Under the pieces are notes generated by a model, which saw only the letters and a list, made by a program, of their open reading frames with translations, did not search any database and had not been told where the DNA came from. 64,000 nucleotides of DNA. Origin: Asticcacaulis sp. AC402 (GTDB lineage: Bacteria > Pseudomonadota > Alphaproteobacteria > Caulobacterales > Caulobacteraceae). This document shows positions 1 to 8,783 of this stretch, piece by piece. Numbering within the stretch: the first letter of the stretch is position 1; every line of letters begins with the position of its first letter. The position numbers and the translations under genes were made by a program. The stretch is taken from NCBI RefSeq assembly GCF_000495835.1, contig NZ_AWGC01000022.1, forward strand, positions 1 to 64,000, read 5' to 3'.

Positions 1-121
1 AACGTTTTTGTTTCATTTCCGCCAGATTGGTCGGGAATGAAAGAGAAGCAAAATCAAAGATATACGAGTTTTCATAACAGAGGTGAAAAGAGAGGTTCAG
101 GTTCTGTTCACAAGCGTATGG

Positions 122-141
122 TTAAAAGTGACCTAAACCAT
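122..141 (+). promoter_or_regulatory. Possible CtrA-like box upstream of clpA
   Basis: The sequence has TTAA, seven bases, then CTAAACCAT. This resembles the CtrA consensus TTAA-N7-TTAACCAT known from Caulobacter, with one mismatch in the second half and one extra base. It lies about 65 bases before the clpA start. Apart from this box and the clpA ribosome binding site AGGAGG at 197-202, I see nothing else recognisable in positions 1-207, and no clpS is present. Confidence 0.22.
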
Positions 142-207
142 AAGTTAGCAGTTTTGTCTTAGGTTTGCGTTGCATAGGTCGTGAGTTCGAGGTTTTAGGA
201 GGTCGTC

Positions 208-2526
208 ATGCCATCGTTTTCAAGTGCTCTGGAGGAAACTCTGCATCGTGCCGTTGGGCACGCCAATGGGCATCATCATGAATATGCGACCCTTGAGCAC
301 CTGCTGCTGGCCCTGATCGACGATGTCGACGCCGCCGCAGTGATGACGGCCTGCAATGTCGATCTGCCCAAGCTGCGCACGGCACTGGACGCCTATATCG
401 AGACCGATCTCAAGTCCCTGGTCGAACCGCAGTCGGAAGAAGCCAAGCCGACCGCCGGCTTCCAGCGCGTCATTCAGCGCGCCGTCATCCATGTCCAGTC
501 TTCGGGCCGCGACGAAGTGACCGGCGCCAATGTCCTGGTCGCCATCTTCTCCGAACGCGAATCTCACGCTGCCTTCTTCCTGCAGGAGCAGGAGATGACG
601 CGTTACGATGCGGTCAACTATATCGCCCACGGCATAGCCAAGAAGCCGGGTGCGTCCGAGCCGCGTGCCGTCCGCGGCGCCACCGAAGACAGCAACAGCA
701 CCTCGTCGGAAGAAAAGGCCAAGGCCGGCTCGACCGACGCCCTGACCGCCTATTGCGTTGACCTGAACGAAAAGTCGCGCCACGGTAAGGTCGACCCGCT
801 GATCGGCCGTTCGGCCGAGGTCGAGCGTGCCATCCAGATCCTGTGCCGCCGTACCAAGAACAACCCGTTGCTGGTCGGTGATCCGGGCGTCGGCAAAACC
901 GCGATTGCGGAAGGCCTGGCCAAGAAGATCGTCGACGGCGAAGTCCCCGAAGTCCTGGCCGGCGCCACCATCTACTCGCTCGACATGGGCACGCTGCTGG
1001 CCGGCACCCGCTACCGTGGCGACTTCGAAGAGAGAGTCAAGCAGGTCGTCAAGGAACTGGAAGCCCATCCGAACGCCGTCCTGTTTATCGACGAAATCCA
1101 TACCGTTATCGGTGCCGGCGCCACATCCGGTGGCGCCATGGACGCGTCCAACCTGCTGAAGCCGGCCCTGGCTGCGGGTTCCCTGCGTTGCATGGGTTCG
1201 ACGACCTACAAGGAATATCGTCAGCACTTCGAGAAGGACCGCGCCCTGGTCCGTCGCTTCCAGAAGATCGATGTCAATGAGCCGTCGCTCGACGACACCA
1301 TCAAGATCCTGCGCGGCCTGAAGCCCTACTATGAGACCTTCCACCACCTGAAATACACCGACGCTGCCATCAAGACGGCCGTGGAACTGTCGGCGCGTTA
1401 CATCACCGACCGCAAGCTGCCGGACAAGGCTATCGACGTCATTGACGAGGCCGGCGCCCTCCAGATGGTCCTGCCGGAGAACAAGCGCCGCAAGGTCATC
1501 GGGCCCAAGGAAATCGAATACGTAGTTTCCAAGATCGCCCGCATCCCGTCCAAGACGGTGTCGCGTGACGATACCCAGGCCCTGCGCGACATGAAGTCCG
1601 ACCTGCAACGGGTCGTCTTCGGTCAGGACGAGGCTATCGAGCAGTTGTCGACGGCGATCAAGCTGGCGCGTGCCGGCCTGCGCGACCCGCAAAAGCCGAT
1701 CGGCTGCTACCTGTTCTCCGGGCCGACTGGCGTCGGCAAGACCGAAGTCGCCAAGCAACTGGCCAACACCATGGGCGTCGACCTGCTGCGTTTCGACATG
1801 TCGGAATATATGGAGCGTCACACCGTGTCGCGCCTGATCGGCGCCCCTCCGGGGTATGTCGGTCACGACCAGGGCGGCCTGCTGACCGATGCCGTCGATC
1901 AGCAACCGCACGCCGTGGTCCTGCTCGACGAAATCGAGAAGGCGCACCAGGACATCTACAACATCCTGCTCCAGGTCATGGACCATGGCCAGTTGACGGA
2001 TGCCGTGGGCAAGAAGGTCGACTTCCGCAACGTCGTCCTGATCATGACCACCAATGCCGGCGCTTCCGACAACCAGAAGAACAGTATCGGCTTCGGCCGT
2101 GAAAAAGTCACCGGCGAGGACGAACAGGCCATCAAGCGTTTGTTCACGCCGGAATTCCGCAACCGCCTGGACGCCATCGTCACGTTCCGTCAGCTCAAGC
2201 CGGAAGTGATTTCGAAGGTCGTCGAGAAATTCATCCTGCAACTGGAAATGCAACTGGCTGATCGCCATATCTCGATCGAAATGACGCAGGATGCCGGTAA
2301 GTGGCTGGCCGAGAATGGCTACGACGAGCTGTATGGCGCGCGTCCTCTGGCCCGCGTCATCCAGGAAAACATCAAGAAGCCGCTGGCCGACGAGATCCTG
2401 TTCGGCAAGCTGGTCAAGGGTGGCCACATTCTGGTCAAGCTGGAAGACGGCAAGATCGCCTTCGACATCACTCCGTCGCAAAAAGGCGCCGACAAGTCCG
2501 GTGCCAAGGCTGAGGCAGTGGAGTAG
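208..2526 (+). CDS. clpA: ATP-dependent Clp protease ATP-binding subunit ClpA
   Basis: Hsp100 unfoldase that binds substrates, often delivered by ClpS, and feeds them to ClpP in the cytoplasm. The 772-residue length is typical for ClpA. Two Clp-N repeats occupy about residues 1-145. The first AAA+ module has Walker A GDPGVGKT near residue 224 and Walker B VLFIDEIH near 290. The second has GPTGVGKT near 505, the pore loop GYVG and [11 protein letters not shown] near 570. The start is fixed by AGGAGG seven bases upstream of ATG. The gene is intact. The last codons (SGAKAEAVE) recur 1.2 kb downstream behind another start codon. A 753-residue reading frame on the opposite strand is only a coding shadow. 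Confidence 0.97.
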   Translation: MPSFSSALEETLHRAVGHANGHHHEYATLEHLLLALIDDVDAAAVMTACNVDLPKLRTALDAYIETDLKSLVEPQSEEAKPTAGFQRVIQRAVIHVQSSGRDEVTGANVLVAIFSERESHAAFFLQEQEMTRYDAVNYIAHGIAKKPGASEPRAVRGATEDSNSTSSEEKAKAGSTDALTAYCVDLNEKSRHGKVDPLIGRSAEVERAIQILCRRTKNNPLLVGDPGVGKTAIAEGLAKKIVDGEVPEVLAGATIYSLDMGTLLAGTRYRGDFEERVKQVVKELEAHPNAVLFIDEIHTVIGAGATSGGAMDASNLLKPALAAGSLRCMGSTTYKEYRQHFEKDRALVRRFQKIDVNEPSLDDTIKILRGLKPYYETFHHLKYTDAAIKTAVELSARYITDRKLPDKAIDVIDEAGALQMVLPENKRRKVIGPKEIEYVVSKIARIPSKTVSRDDTQALRDMKSDLQRVVFGQDEAIEQLSTAIKLARAGLRDPQKPIGCYLFSGPTGVGKTEVAKQLANTMGVDLLRFDMSEYMERHTVSRLIGAPPGYVGHDQGGLLTDAVDQQPHAVVLLDEIEKAHQDIYNILLQVMDHGQLTDAVGKKVDFRNVVLIMTTNAGASDNQKNSIGFGREKVTGEDEQAIKRLFTPEFRNRLDAIVTFRQLKPEVISKVVEKFILQLEMQLADRHISIEMTQDAGKWLAENGYDELYGARPLARVIQENIKKPLADEILFGKLVKGGHILVKLEDGKIAFDITPSQKGADKSGAKAEAVE

Positions 2527-2548
2527 GGAAACTCAAGTATTGATGTGC

Positions 2549-2580
2549 AAAACCCCCGGATTCCAGTCTGGGGGTTTTCC
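2549..2580 (+). terminator. Intrinsic terminator of clpA
   Basis: A stem AAAACCCCC / GGGGGTTTT closes a 12-base loop 22 bases after the clpA stop and runs into TTTTCC. It is a good factor-independent terminator. Confidence 0.8.
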
Positions 2581-2586
2581 TTGCTT

Positions 2587-2671
2587 CTCCTCCCTATCGA
2601 AGATGGGGAGGTGGCGAGCAAGCGAGCCAGGCCGCAGGCCATTGGCGAAGCGCGTCGAGACGGAGGGGGCC
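2587..2671. repeat. Half-copy of the GGGGAGGTG...CGGAGGGGGC dispersed repeat
   Basis: A small hairpin (CCTCCC / GGGGAGG) is followed by GAGCAAGCGAGCC and GAAGCGCGTCGAGACGGAG. The same series of words makes the right half of the large hairpin beside topA (41980-42142), so this is a member of that family. It is non-coding, and no gene is seen between 2527 and 2709. Confidence 0.6.
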
Positions 2672-2709
2672 TCTTTATTGCAATGTGTCACCATCATCGT
2701 TGGTAGGCC

Positions 2710-3012
2710 TTACCCTTCCTCACGCTCTGCCCGGGCGGCCGCCTTGGCGGCGCGCCGACCTTTCAGCGCGAGGAGGTCGATACCGAAAACGACGATCTGG
2801 ACGACAGGATAGATCAGGCCACCGGCCGGCTCAAACGGTCCGCCATTCGCAGCGCCAAAGCCGCCGATAACAAAGCCGATGACCGCAGTAAGCCCGTTTG
2901 CGAGCGCCAGCCGGATAACGTCGTCGGGAAACCTCTTCATCAGCCACAAAAGGATACGGCTGACGATGCCGCAGGCCAACAGGGCGCCCAGTGCATAAGG
3001 TATAATATCCAT
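2710..3012 (-). CDS. Small three-segment membrane protein, paralogue A
   Basis: Unrecognised 100-residue integral membrane protein. It has about three hydrophobic stretches (PYALGALLACGIVSRILLW, LALANGLTAVIGFVIGGF, IYPVVQIVVFGIDLLAL) and a basic tail. The start at 3012 is preferred to the ATG 14 codons earlier because GGGAGG lies five bases before it. It is a diverged paralogue of the next gene: both share LANGL in the second segment, an IYP or IYL third segment and a final K/R-rich end. Both are on the minus strand, so they probably form one transcription unit with paralogue B first. Function is unknown. Confidence 0.65.
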   Translation of the reverse strand: MDIIPYALGALLACGIVSRILLWLMKRFPDDVIRLALANGLTAVIGFVIGGFGAANGGPFEPAGGLIYPVVQIVVFGIDLLALKGRRAAKAAARAEREEG

Positions 3013-3121
3013 CCCGGCCTCCCACAGCCGTTTGACGCCCTCAGTTTGTGCCATAGGCGGCTACGATTTCAAGCCCTTGCGGCGCCTCGCAAGAGGCATC
3101 CGGAGCCGGCTAAAGCCGACT

Positions 3122-3427
3122 TTAGCGGCGGGACGATATGAACCGGTTGCCGCGCCGCCGGTTATAGAAAAAGACATCGGCGGCGAGAACGATTCCCTGT
3201 CCTCCGAGGTAAATGACAATGAGGATCGGCTGAAAGCCGCCATCGCGGTCCAGAGATTTCAAACCCGCAAAGGCCAGGCAGACGAGCAGCGACAAACCGT
3301 TCGCGAGGAACAACCTCAGCAGCGTGTCGCGGAGTTTCAAGCGGTCCATGACGACCCATCGCGTGGCGGCGCACACGACAATGAGCACTACCAGAGATCC
3401 AAGAACCGTTCCTACTGCCGTCAGCAT
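3122..3427 (-). CDS. Small three-segment membrane protein, paralogue B
   Basis: Unrecognised 101-residue membrane protein with the same architecture as its neighbour at 2710-3012. A hydrophobic N-terminal helix (VGTVLGSLVVLIVVCAA) is followed by a basic linker, LRLFLANGLSLLVCLAFAG, a third helix (IVIYLGGQGIVLAADVFFY) and an RRR-containing tail. AGAGGG precedes the ATG by about eight bases. It is probably the first gene of a two-gene unit produced by tandem duplication. It lies in a 1.2-kb segment between the clpA tail and its duplicated fragment, so it may be an acquired piece. Confidence 0.65.
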   Translation of the reverse strand: MLTAVGTVLGSLVVLIVVCAATRWVVMDRLKLRDTLLRLFLANGLSLLVCLAFAGLKSLDRDGGFQPILIVIYLGGQGIVLAADVFFYNRRRGNRFISSRR

Positions 3428-3501
3428 GTCGCCGCCCTCTGCTTCTTGATTGCCGAGTGTTACCGTGTAATGCTAACGGCAGTAAGGCCTAATCTTCTTT
3501 G

Positions 3502-3546
3502 CCCACCCCGTTTACGGGGAGGTTGGCGCGAAGCGCCGGGCGGGGC
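3502..3546. repeat. Short hairpin repeat (CCCCGTTTACGGGG type)
   Basis: Two adjacent hairpins, CCCCG/CGGGG and GGCGC/GCGCC, end in GGGCGGGGCC. The layout resembles the GGGGAGG...GGGGC repeats elsewhere in the window. It lies upstream of paralogue B in a 259-base gene-free stretch. Confidence 0.4.
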
Positions 3547-3610
3547 CTTTCTTAAGAGTGATGATCAACGGCCGTTCGTATAAACGCCGGAGCCGGCGGG
3601 CAGTCATGGC

Positions 3611-3686
3611 GCTTGGACAATCTCGCCATATTCACTCGCTAAATCCCCTCACCACGCGCATTGTGACTGCAGCGGGGGAGACGGCA
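3611..3686 (+). promoter_or_regulatory. Duplicated promoter/leader, copy 1
   Basis: This stretch matches 3767-3841 at most positions. Shared words are GACAATCTCGCCATATTC (CACAATATCGCCATATTC in copy 2), GCTAAA, CATTGTGA and GGAGACG just before an ATG. GCTAAATC at 3638-3645 fits the Caulobacter housekeeping -10 consensus GCTANAWC. The best -35, TTGGAC at 3613, is spaced further than usual. Copy 1 drives only the 10-codon chimera at 3687. Confidence 0.5.
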
Positions 3687-3719
3687 TGTCCGGTGCCAAG
3701 GCTGAGGCAGTAGAGTAAG
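3687..3719 (+). other. 10-codon chimeric ORF carrying the ClpA C-terminal tail
   Basis: The reading frame [10 protein letters not shown]-stop has GGGGGAGACGGC before its ATG. Bases 3689-3712 are identical to 2496-2519, the end of clpA, and the identity resumes for five bases up to the stop, TAA here and TAG in clpA. The ATG and leader come from the small membrane protein at 3842. The piece therefore looks like the join of a tandem duplication, with GTC as possible joining microhomology. Whether it is translated is unknown. Confidence 0.6.
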
Positions 3720-3727
3720 AAAAGGCG

Positions 3728-3750
3728 AGGGGCCTGACGCCCCTGGCCTT
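3728..3750 (+). terminator. Hairpin terminator after the chimeric ORF
   Basis: Stem AGGGGC / GCCCCT closes a five-base loop nine bases after the stop and is followed by GGCCTTAACCTTTCTC. It may be the original clpA terminator, displaced by the duplication. Confidence 0.5.
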
Positions 3751-3766
3751 AACCTTTCTCATGCTG

Positions 3767-3841
3767 CATTGCACAATATCGCCATATTCCCTTGCTAAAC
3801 GGCCAAATCACGATCATTGTGAAGGGAATGAAGGAGACGTC
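3767..3841 (+). promoter_or_regulatory. Promoter/leader, copy 2
   Basis: Partner of the leader at 3611-3686. GCTAAACG at 3794-3801 is a -10-like element, with TTGCAC at 3769 as a possible but distant -35. The ribosome binding site AAGGAGACG directly precedes the ATG at 3842. Confidence 0.45.
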
Positions 3842-3994
3842 ATGTCTGATTTCAAGCGTCATGGCCTTGTTATGGTTGGGATTTTGGTGACGGTGGTCGC
3901 AGTCCGAATCCTGTTTCCGACCGCGTTCGACGGCGTTGGAAACGGCCTGGTGACCGGCTTGCACGACTTTAAGGCCTGGGTCCGAGGCGGCTAA
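3842..3994 (+). CDS. 50-residue single-pass membrane protein
   Basis: Small unrecognised protein beginning MSDFKRHG, with one membrane helix (LVMVGILVTVVAVRILF) and a short C-terminal part ending WVRGG. AAGGAG sits seven bases before the ATG, which decides this start over an in-frame codon 27 codons earlier. Its leader is duplicated just upstream, ahead of the ClpA-tail chimera. It may be the original neighbour of clpA. Function is unknown. Confidence 0.6.
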   Translation: MSDFKRHGLVMVGILVTVVAVRILFPTAFDGVGNGLVTGLHDFKAWVRGG

Positions 3995-4043
3995 ACCCTA
4001 CCCATCGTAACCGCTTCCCCTACATGAATAGCCCCTATGTAAC

Positions 4044-4084
4044 GCCTCATGTTAAAAAGTGGTATCCACTTTTTAACATGAGGC
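4044..4084. repeat. Perfect 19-bp palindrome with 3-base loop
   Basis: Arms at 4044-4062 and 4066-4084 are perfect reverse complements around TAT. The flanks match the leader of the intact oxidoreductase gene (ACGCCT ... GGAGTGCGCG, 6003-6018), where no palindrome is present. The palindrome therefore looks inserted into the duplicated leader. Confidence 0.75.
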
Positions 4085-4100
4085 TCGCGGAGTGCGCGTC

Positions 4101-4218
4101 ATGATCTCCTTTTCCATCCTCGACCTGTCGCAGATCAGCGAGGGCGGGTCCGTCTCCGATGCCGTGGCCAATTCGGCGCGCATGGCCCAGGCGGCTGAAG
4201 CCGCCGGTTACCACCGCT
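4101..4218 (+). pseudogene. 5' fragment of the LLM-class oxidoreductase gene
   Basis: This 118-base stretch aligns without gaps to the first 118 bases of the intact gene at 6024 (ATGATCTCCTTTTCCATC against ATGATCCCCTTTTCCATC). It stops abruptly after TACCACCGCT, where unrelated sequence begins. Similarity also covers about 100 bases of leader from around 4001. Most differences are at third codon positions, so the copy is not brand new. It has no function as a protein. It forms the left arm of a direct repeat around the 4.2-6.0 kb insertion. Confidence 0.9.
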
Positions 4219-4280
4219 CAAACTAAACCAGTCCGAAACTGGAGACGTTGAACACGTTTATGGAACAGCGGACATTGCCT

Positions 4281-4446
4281 TATACCAACCCACGATGACC
4301 TTGACTCATCGTGGGTTGGCAAGCGCGCCAGCGTAAGTTTCTGGGGCGCCCGAGCTTTTGCGAGGAGCCATGGGGGGCGCCTGGTCCGGCGCTTGAGTTG
4401 AAAAAAAACGAATACCAAGCGTCATTTTTTATGAGGCTTGGCATTA
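4281..4446 (-). repeat. Dispersed two-hairpin repeat, copy A
   Basis: Complete copy, inverted relative to copies B, C and E. The order is hairpin CCAACCCACGATG ... CATCGTGGGTTGG, a core containing CCCGAGCTTTTGCGAGGAGCC, an A-run, then hairpin ATACCAAGC ... GCTTGGCAT. Its end overlaps the last codons of the broken gene at 4422-5804, supplying that gene's stop codon. Confidence 0.8.
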
Positions 4447-5804
4447 GACGGCGTGGCGACTGTGGGCGCGTTGGTTACCGTCAGTATGGTTTGGCTCGCA
4501 ATATCGCCGGGTCTCACTTCGACGGTTATCGAATTTCCGCCCGGCGGGCATGCGACGGCTACGTTAGGGTAGGCCTCGCAACTCATTATGTTCGCACCGG
4601 TTGTCGTCTCGACAACTGTGTGCATACCTGAACTGACCTGCAAGGCGGGAGAACAGGCTTGCGCGGGGACCGTTACTTGAACGTCATCAATTTCAAATAT
4701 AAAATCGCCGGAGACGTCGCCTTTTTTGCAGATTTCGATGAAACCTGTGCGCAACTCATTGACATAGGTGATTTCGTTCACGCCAGCGACGGTAACGATT
4801 GAAGCGGTCTTGCCGGGGAGATCGACCTGGTCCGAATCTTTCGGCATCGCAATGGAGATATCGGTAACGGCATAGCCGCCAGGGCTGGTTTCCTTTGCTG
4901 TGACCACGGTGCCTATGGGGAAACCTCCGACGATTGCACAATAGCCGCCCGGTCCGGGACCCGCGGGTACGGTTACGCTGCCGTCAATGCCGATGGACGT
5001 CGACGTCGCAAAGGTAAAGCCTGTTTTGGGCGTAACGCCGGGACCTGCGACCTTGCAAATCTTGAGAACCGAGGGTGCAATGTCCGTTGCCTCCGTCGCG
5101 CAATTCGATGTGCCATCGACGACGATCTCGCGGATCTCTATCTGGGTTCGGCTGGATAGAATCTCCATACGAATGCTCACTACACCGTTGTAGTTATGCG
5201 ACCCTTCCTGAGTCAGATCGATTACGATGGGGGCGACATCGATGGCCATGATCGATTTGTCCAGGGTTTTCGTCGGGTCGGCAAGTATGGCGATATCGGT
5301 GGCGGGCGGCTGGGCACCACTCAGTCCCACGAAGATTGGTGTCCCGACCTTGTTCCCATTGGCATCTTAGAAATGCAGGACAAAGCTGCTGACACCCAAT
5401 CCGCCATTCTTTACAATGTTGTTGTAAAAGGTGAATTCCGTCAGGTTGGATGGACAGTCAAATTTCAGGGTTAGGTTTCCCTCTCCGATCCCATTCGGAG
5501 CAAACCCGTTGGCAGCATCCTCTCCTGCCTGTTCGTCGTTAAGGTCACCGATATCAAGCGTAAAACCCGTAGGGCTGGTGGGATCGTAACTGTAGGGGGT
5601 CGCGGTCGTGCTGCCGTCACTGTAGGTGCTCAGATAGACGGGATTGTCGACTTTGTATTGCGATTGATCGGTGGGCAGGCCAAATGTTGCCGTATAGTTC
5701 AATCCCTGGGAAACATGGCCCGGGGATTGCGCGAAAACTGCCTGGGCGCACCCCAGCGCAAAAACGATAAAAAAGGCGGATACCAATCGTCCAAAAAACG
5801 TCAT
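4422..5804 (-). pseudogene. Secreted ICK-repeat protein interrupted by an in-frame stop
   Basis: One reading frame runs from ATG at 5804 (GGGGAG eight bases before it) to 4422, broken only by TAA at 5367-5369. A signal peptide (FFIVFALGCAQAVFAQ) leads a beta-rich region. Two domains begin LKICKVAGPGV and IEICKKGDVSG; the first contains VTVPAGPGPGGYC, and the pattern suggests a prealbumin-like or adhesin beta-sandwich fold. The last residues before the final stop (NAKPHKK) are encoded by repeat copy A, so the 3' end looks replaced. A downstream restart at GTG 5330 has no good ribosome binding site. The gene was probably secreted and is probably inactive, unless the stop is a sequencing error or is read through. 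Confidence 0.75.
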
Positions 5805-6023
5805 AACGTATCTCCCCAACGGCGCATTTTGCACGCCCGACGGCATGAAGCGCCCAAAGAACAGTGTTAACAATAGAAATCGTCAACCCTTGCTTGTCTC
5901 GCGGAAAATAAATTAACGGATGGTAGATTTATCACATGCCGGTGGGGCAGCAATCTTGACCGACAAACCTTTCCAATCGTAACCGTACTACCCACATAAG
6001 CCACGCCTTCCGGAGTGCGCGTG

Positions 6024-7025
6024 ATGATCCCCTTTTCCATCCTCGACCTGTCGCAGATCAGCGAGGGCGGCTCCGTCTCCGATGCTCTGGCCAATTCCGC
6101 CCGCATGGCCCAGGCGGCGGAAGCCGCCGGCTACCACCGCTACTGGCTGGCCGAACATCACGGCATGCCGGCCATCGCCTCAGCGGCAACCGCGATTGTC
6201 ATCGCCCATGTCGGTCAGGCGACGAAGACCATCCGTATCGGCTCCGGCGGCATCATGCTGCCCAACCATTCGCCGCTGGTCATCGCCGAACAGTTCGGCA
6301 CGCTTGAAGCGCTATTCCCCGGCCGGGTCGATTTGGGGCTGGGGCGGGCGCCGGGCACGGACATGATGACGGCACGCGCCCTGCGCAGGAACATGGACTC
6401 CGGCGTCGACAGCTTCCCCAATGACGTGCTTGAACTCCAGGCCCTGATGGACACGCCGCAAGAGGGGCAGCGCATCCTGGCCGTACCGGGTATGAATGCA
6501 AAAGTGCCGATCTGGCTGCTAGGCTCGTCGCTGTACAGTGCGCAACTTGCAGCGCAACTCGGACTGCCCTATGCCTTCGCCTCGCACTTTGCGCCGGAAC
6601 TGTTGTTCGAAGCCCTGCACATCTATCGCAGCCGCTTCCAGCCATCCGTACATTTGGGCAGGCCTCACACCATGGTTGGCGTCATGGGCGTGGCGGCCGA
6701 CAGCGATGCCGAGGCAGAGTTCCTCTATACGTCGATGCAGCAGTCCTTCGCCAACCTGCGCCGTAATGTCCGCAAACCCTTCCCGAAGCCGTCCTATGAC
6801 GCCATCGCCGACCTGAGCCCCGACGAGACGGCCATGATCGATCACATGCTGCGCTACGCCATGGTGGGTTCAACTGCGACGATCGAAAAACGTCTGGGCG
6901 CGTTTCTGGATCAGACCCAGGCCGATGAACTGATCATCTCCATGCCGATCCATGATATCGACGCGCGGCTGCACTCGCTGGGGCTGTTTGCCGACCTTCA
7001 ACCGAAACTGCGCGCAGCGGCCTAA
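6024..7025 (+). CDS. LLM-class flavin-dependent oxidoreductase (MsnO8/YhbW-like)
   Basis: Luciferase-like TIM-barrel monooxygenase of 333 residues using reduced FMN or F420. The substrate is not predictable. The family hallmarks are an N-terminal strand [19 protein letters not shown] near residue 40, [16 protein letters not shown] near 75 and DLGLGRAPG near 105. I start at ATG 6024, with CGGAG nine bases upstream, rather than GTG 6015. The stop codon overlaps that of the convergent DUF4153 gene by three bases. A degraded 118-base copy of the 5' end sits 1.9 kb upstream. Confidence 0.9.
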   Translation: MIPFSILDLSQISEGGSVSDALANSARMAQAAEAAGYHRYWLAEHHGMPAIASAATAIVIAHVGQATKTIRIGSGGIMLPNHSPLVIAEQFGTLEALFPGRVDLGLGRAPGTDMMTARALRRNMDSGVDSFPNDVLELQALMDTPQEGQRILAVPGMNAKVPIWLLGSSLYSAQLAAQLGLPYAFASHFAPELLFEALHIYRSRFQPSVHLGRPHTMVGVMGVAADSDAEAEFLYTSMQQSFANLRRNVRKPFPKPSYDAIADLSPDETAMIDHMLRYAMVGSTATIEKRLGAFLDQTQADELIISMPIHDIDARLHSLGLFADLQPKLRAAA

Positions 7026-8734
7026 CGACCGACCGTCGTTACCTTGCCATTGATATCGAGGTCGTTCCATTGCGGTTTTCTGGGTTTGACCTTGCCGGCT
7101 TTGAAAGCGGTAACGTCATCCGAATCGACAATGAAGGTGATCGGGGCGATTTTCCAGACGCCTGCCTCTTCATAGATCGTGCGCACGCGGTAGTTATCCA
7201 GGACCAGCAACTCGGCCTTGCCGTCATCGTTCAGATCGAGCAACAGGACGTCGCATAACTTGCTATCTTTGTAGCAGATCGCGTGGTCGTCATCCTCGCT
7301 GAAAGATTGATCCAGGAAGCTGGCCGGAAGGGTGGCTCCGGGCTGCACCATATTAAATCGCAAGACGTTAGGCTTGAAAGTCGCGACCGGTTCTGCCGGG
7401 GCGCTATGCTCCCAGCGGTCCTCGTCGTTCCAGGCCAGGGCTTCCTTGGCCTTGGCACGGATAGCGTCGGTCTTGCCGGACTTCGCCAGTCGTCCCAGGG
7501 CGTTGAGGCCATAACTCCCCGTCTCATAACGCAGGACCCGCCAGTCGAACTTGTCGAGCGCGACGGCGCCGCTTTCCAACCGAGAAGCCTGCGAGTCGGC
7601 ACTGAGCCGCAGCGGATCGGCCAGCGGCGTCAGCACCGCCAGGAAGACCGCCACCTTGACGAAGGCGAGGGAGATGTTGATCGTCTCTAGGGTCGCTAAC
7701 CAGCGGCCGCGCGGCAACACCGCCGCATAGCCATAACCCAAGCCGAAAAGCACGGCGATAAAGACGCCGACCGCCGCCAGAACCCGCTCCGGTGTCAGGC
7801 CATACTGATGGATGCGCAGATACAGGCTGTAGGCGGCCAGCACCGAAAACACCAACAGCAGGCCACAGGCCAACCGGGCAGACCATTTCAAGACAACGTG
7901 GACAGGGCGTTCTTCGTCACCCTGCTGATAGGCGGCATTGATCAGCAGCACCAGGGCGACGCAGGCGGCCAGCAGCGACGCCGTCGCCGCCTTGGTCGAC
8001 CACAACGGCGCCAGGCCACTGAAACACAGGCTGACAGCGAAGATCAGCCCGATCAGGGTGATAACCGGCAACAGCCATGACAGCACGCCCAGAACCAGCG
8101 ACCGGAAGGCATGCATCAGCTTGGTCTGGACGTCGCCCAGATGAACTGCGGCCGCAATGGCCAGGCCCGAGGCCGGCCAGGCGAAATATTCATTGCTGAT
8201 CATCTCACGGAACCACTCGAAGCCGATAAAGCCCAGCAGCACGGCACCCAGCCACAATATCCCCCAGAACAGGGCGGTGAAGATAACCGCCAGGGCCAGT
8301 TGCACGCCACGCTTCCACGCTTCGTCAAAATACAGGGCGTAAGGCGCGATCGGCTTGCCGGCCTGGTCGCCGGAACTGACCAGTTCGTTGGCGATGAACA
8401 GGAACGGATAGATCAGGAAGGCCAGGCCGATGAGAACGGGGTTGTACTGATCCTTGTTACCGTGAACCAGGGCGTTCCACGCCACCAGCGCGATCAGGCC
8501 CAGGGCGATCGCGCTCCATAGACTTAAGCTGATCCGACGCATGGCCGCGGCGCTGGCCCAGATGACGAAAGCGCCCAACGCCAGGGTTGGCGTCAGAATC
8601 CGCATCCACAGGGCTATCTCCCCCTTGGCGTTCATGGCGTTGTTGAACAGGTAAGCCAGCCCCAGACCGAACACCACACCCACGGCAAGGCGCAGACTCA
8701 GCGCCTGCTGCGGTGACAATACTTCGTTCTTCAT
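7022..8734 (-). CDS. DUF4153-type polytopic membrane protein
   Basis: 570 residues with about eleven hydrophobic helices up to residue ~400 (for example [17 protein letters not shown] and [20 protein letters not shown]). A soluble C-terminal part with [19 protein letters not shown] resembles an FG-GAP-like calcium loop. Family members are of unknown function. The ATG at 8734 is chosen because GGGGGA lies eight bases before it; 36 codons of open frame before it lack a ribosome binding site. Convergent with the oxidoreductase gene, sharing the end of the stop codon. Confidence 0.75.
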   Translation of the reverse strand: MKNEVLSPQQALSLRLAVGVVFGLGLAYLFNNAMNAKGEIALWMRILTPTLALGAFVIWASAAAMRRISLSLWSAIALGLIALVAWNALVHGNKDQYNPVLIGLAFLIYPFLFIANELVSSGDQAGKPIAPYALYFDEAWKRGVQLALAVIFTALFWGILWLGAVLLGFIGFEWFREMISNEYFAWPASGLAIAAAVHLGDVQTKLMHAFRSLVLGVLSWLLPVITLIGLIFAVSLCFSGLAPLWSTKAATASLLAACVALVLLINAAYQQGDEERPVHVVLKWSARLACGLLLVFSVLAAYSLYLRIHQYGLTPERVLAAVGVFIAVLFGLGYGYAAVLPRGRWLATLETINISLAFVKVAVFLAVLTPLADPLRLSADSQASRLESGAVALDKFDWRVLRYETGSYGLNALGRLAKSGKTDAIRAKAKEALAWNDEDRWEHSAPAEPVATFKPNVLRFNMVQPGATLPASFLDQSFSEDDDHAICYKDSKLCDVLLLDLNDDGKAELLVLDNYRVRTIYEEAGVWKIAPITFIVDSDDVTAFKAGKVKPRKPQWNDLDINGKVTTVGR

Positions 8735-8783
8735 CGGCGTCCCCCTGCGTGTCGCGAGGGGTGTAGCATGAAATCCGCGGCGT

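Noticed and set aside
220-2481. 753-codon open frame opposite clpA
   Set aside because: Antisense shadow of a high-GC gene; the translation has no recognisable domain, while clpA is unmistakable.
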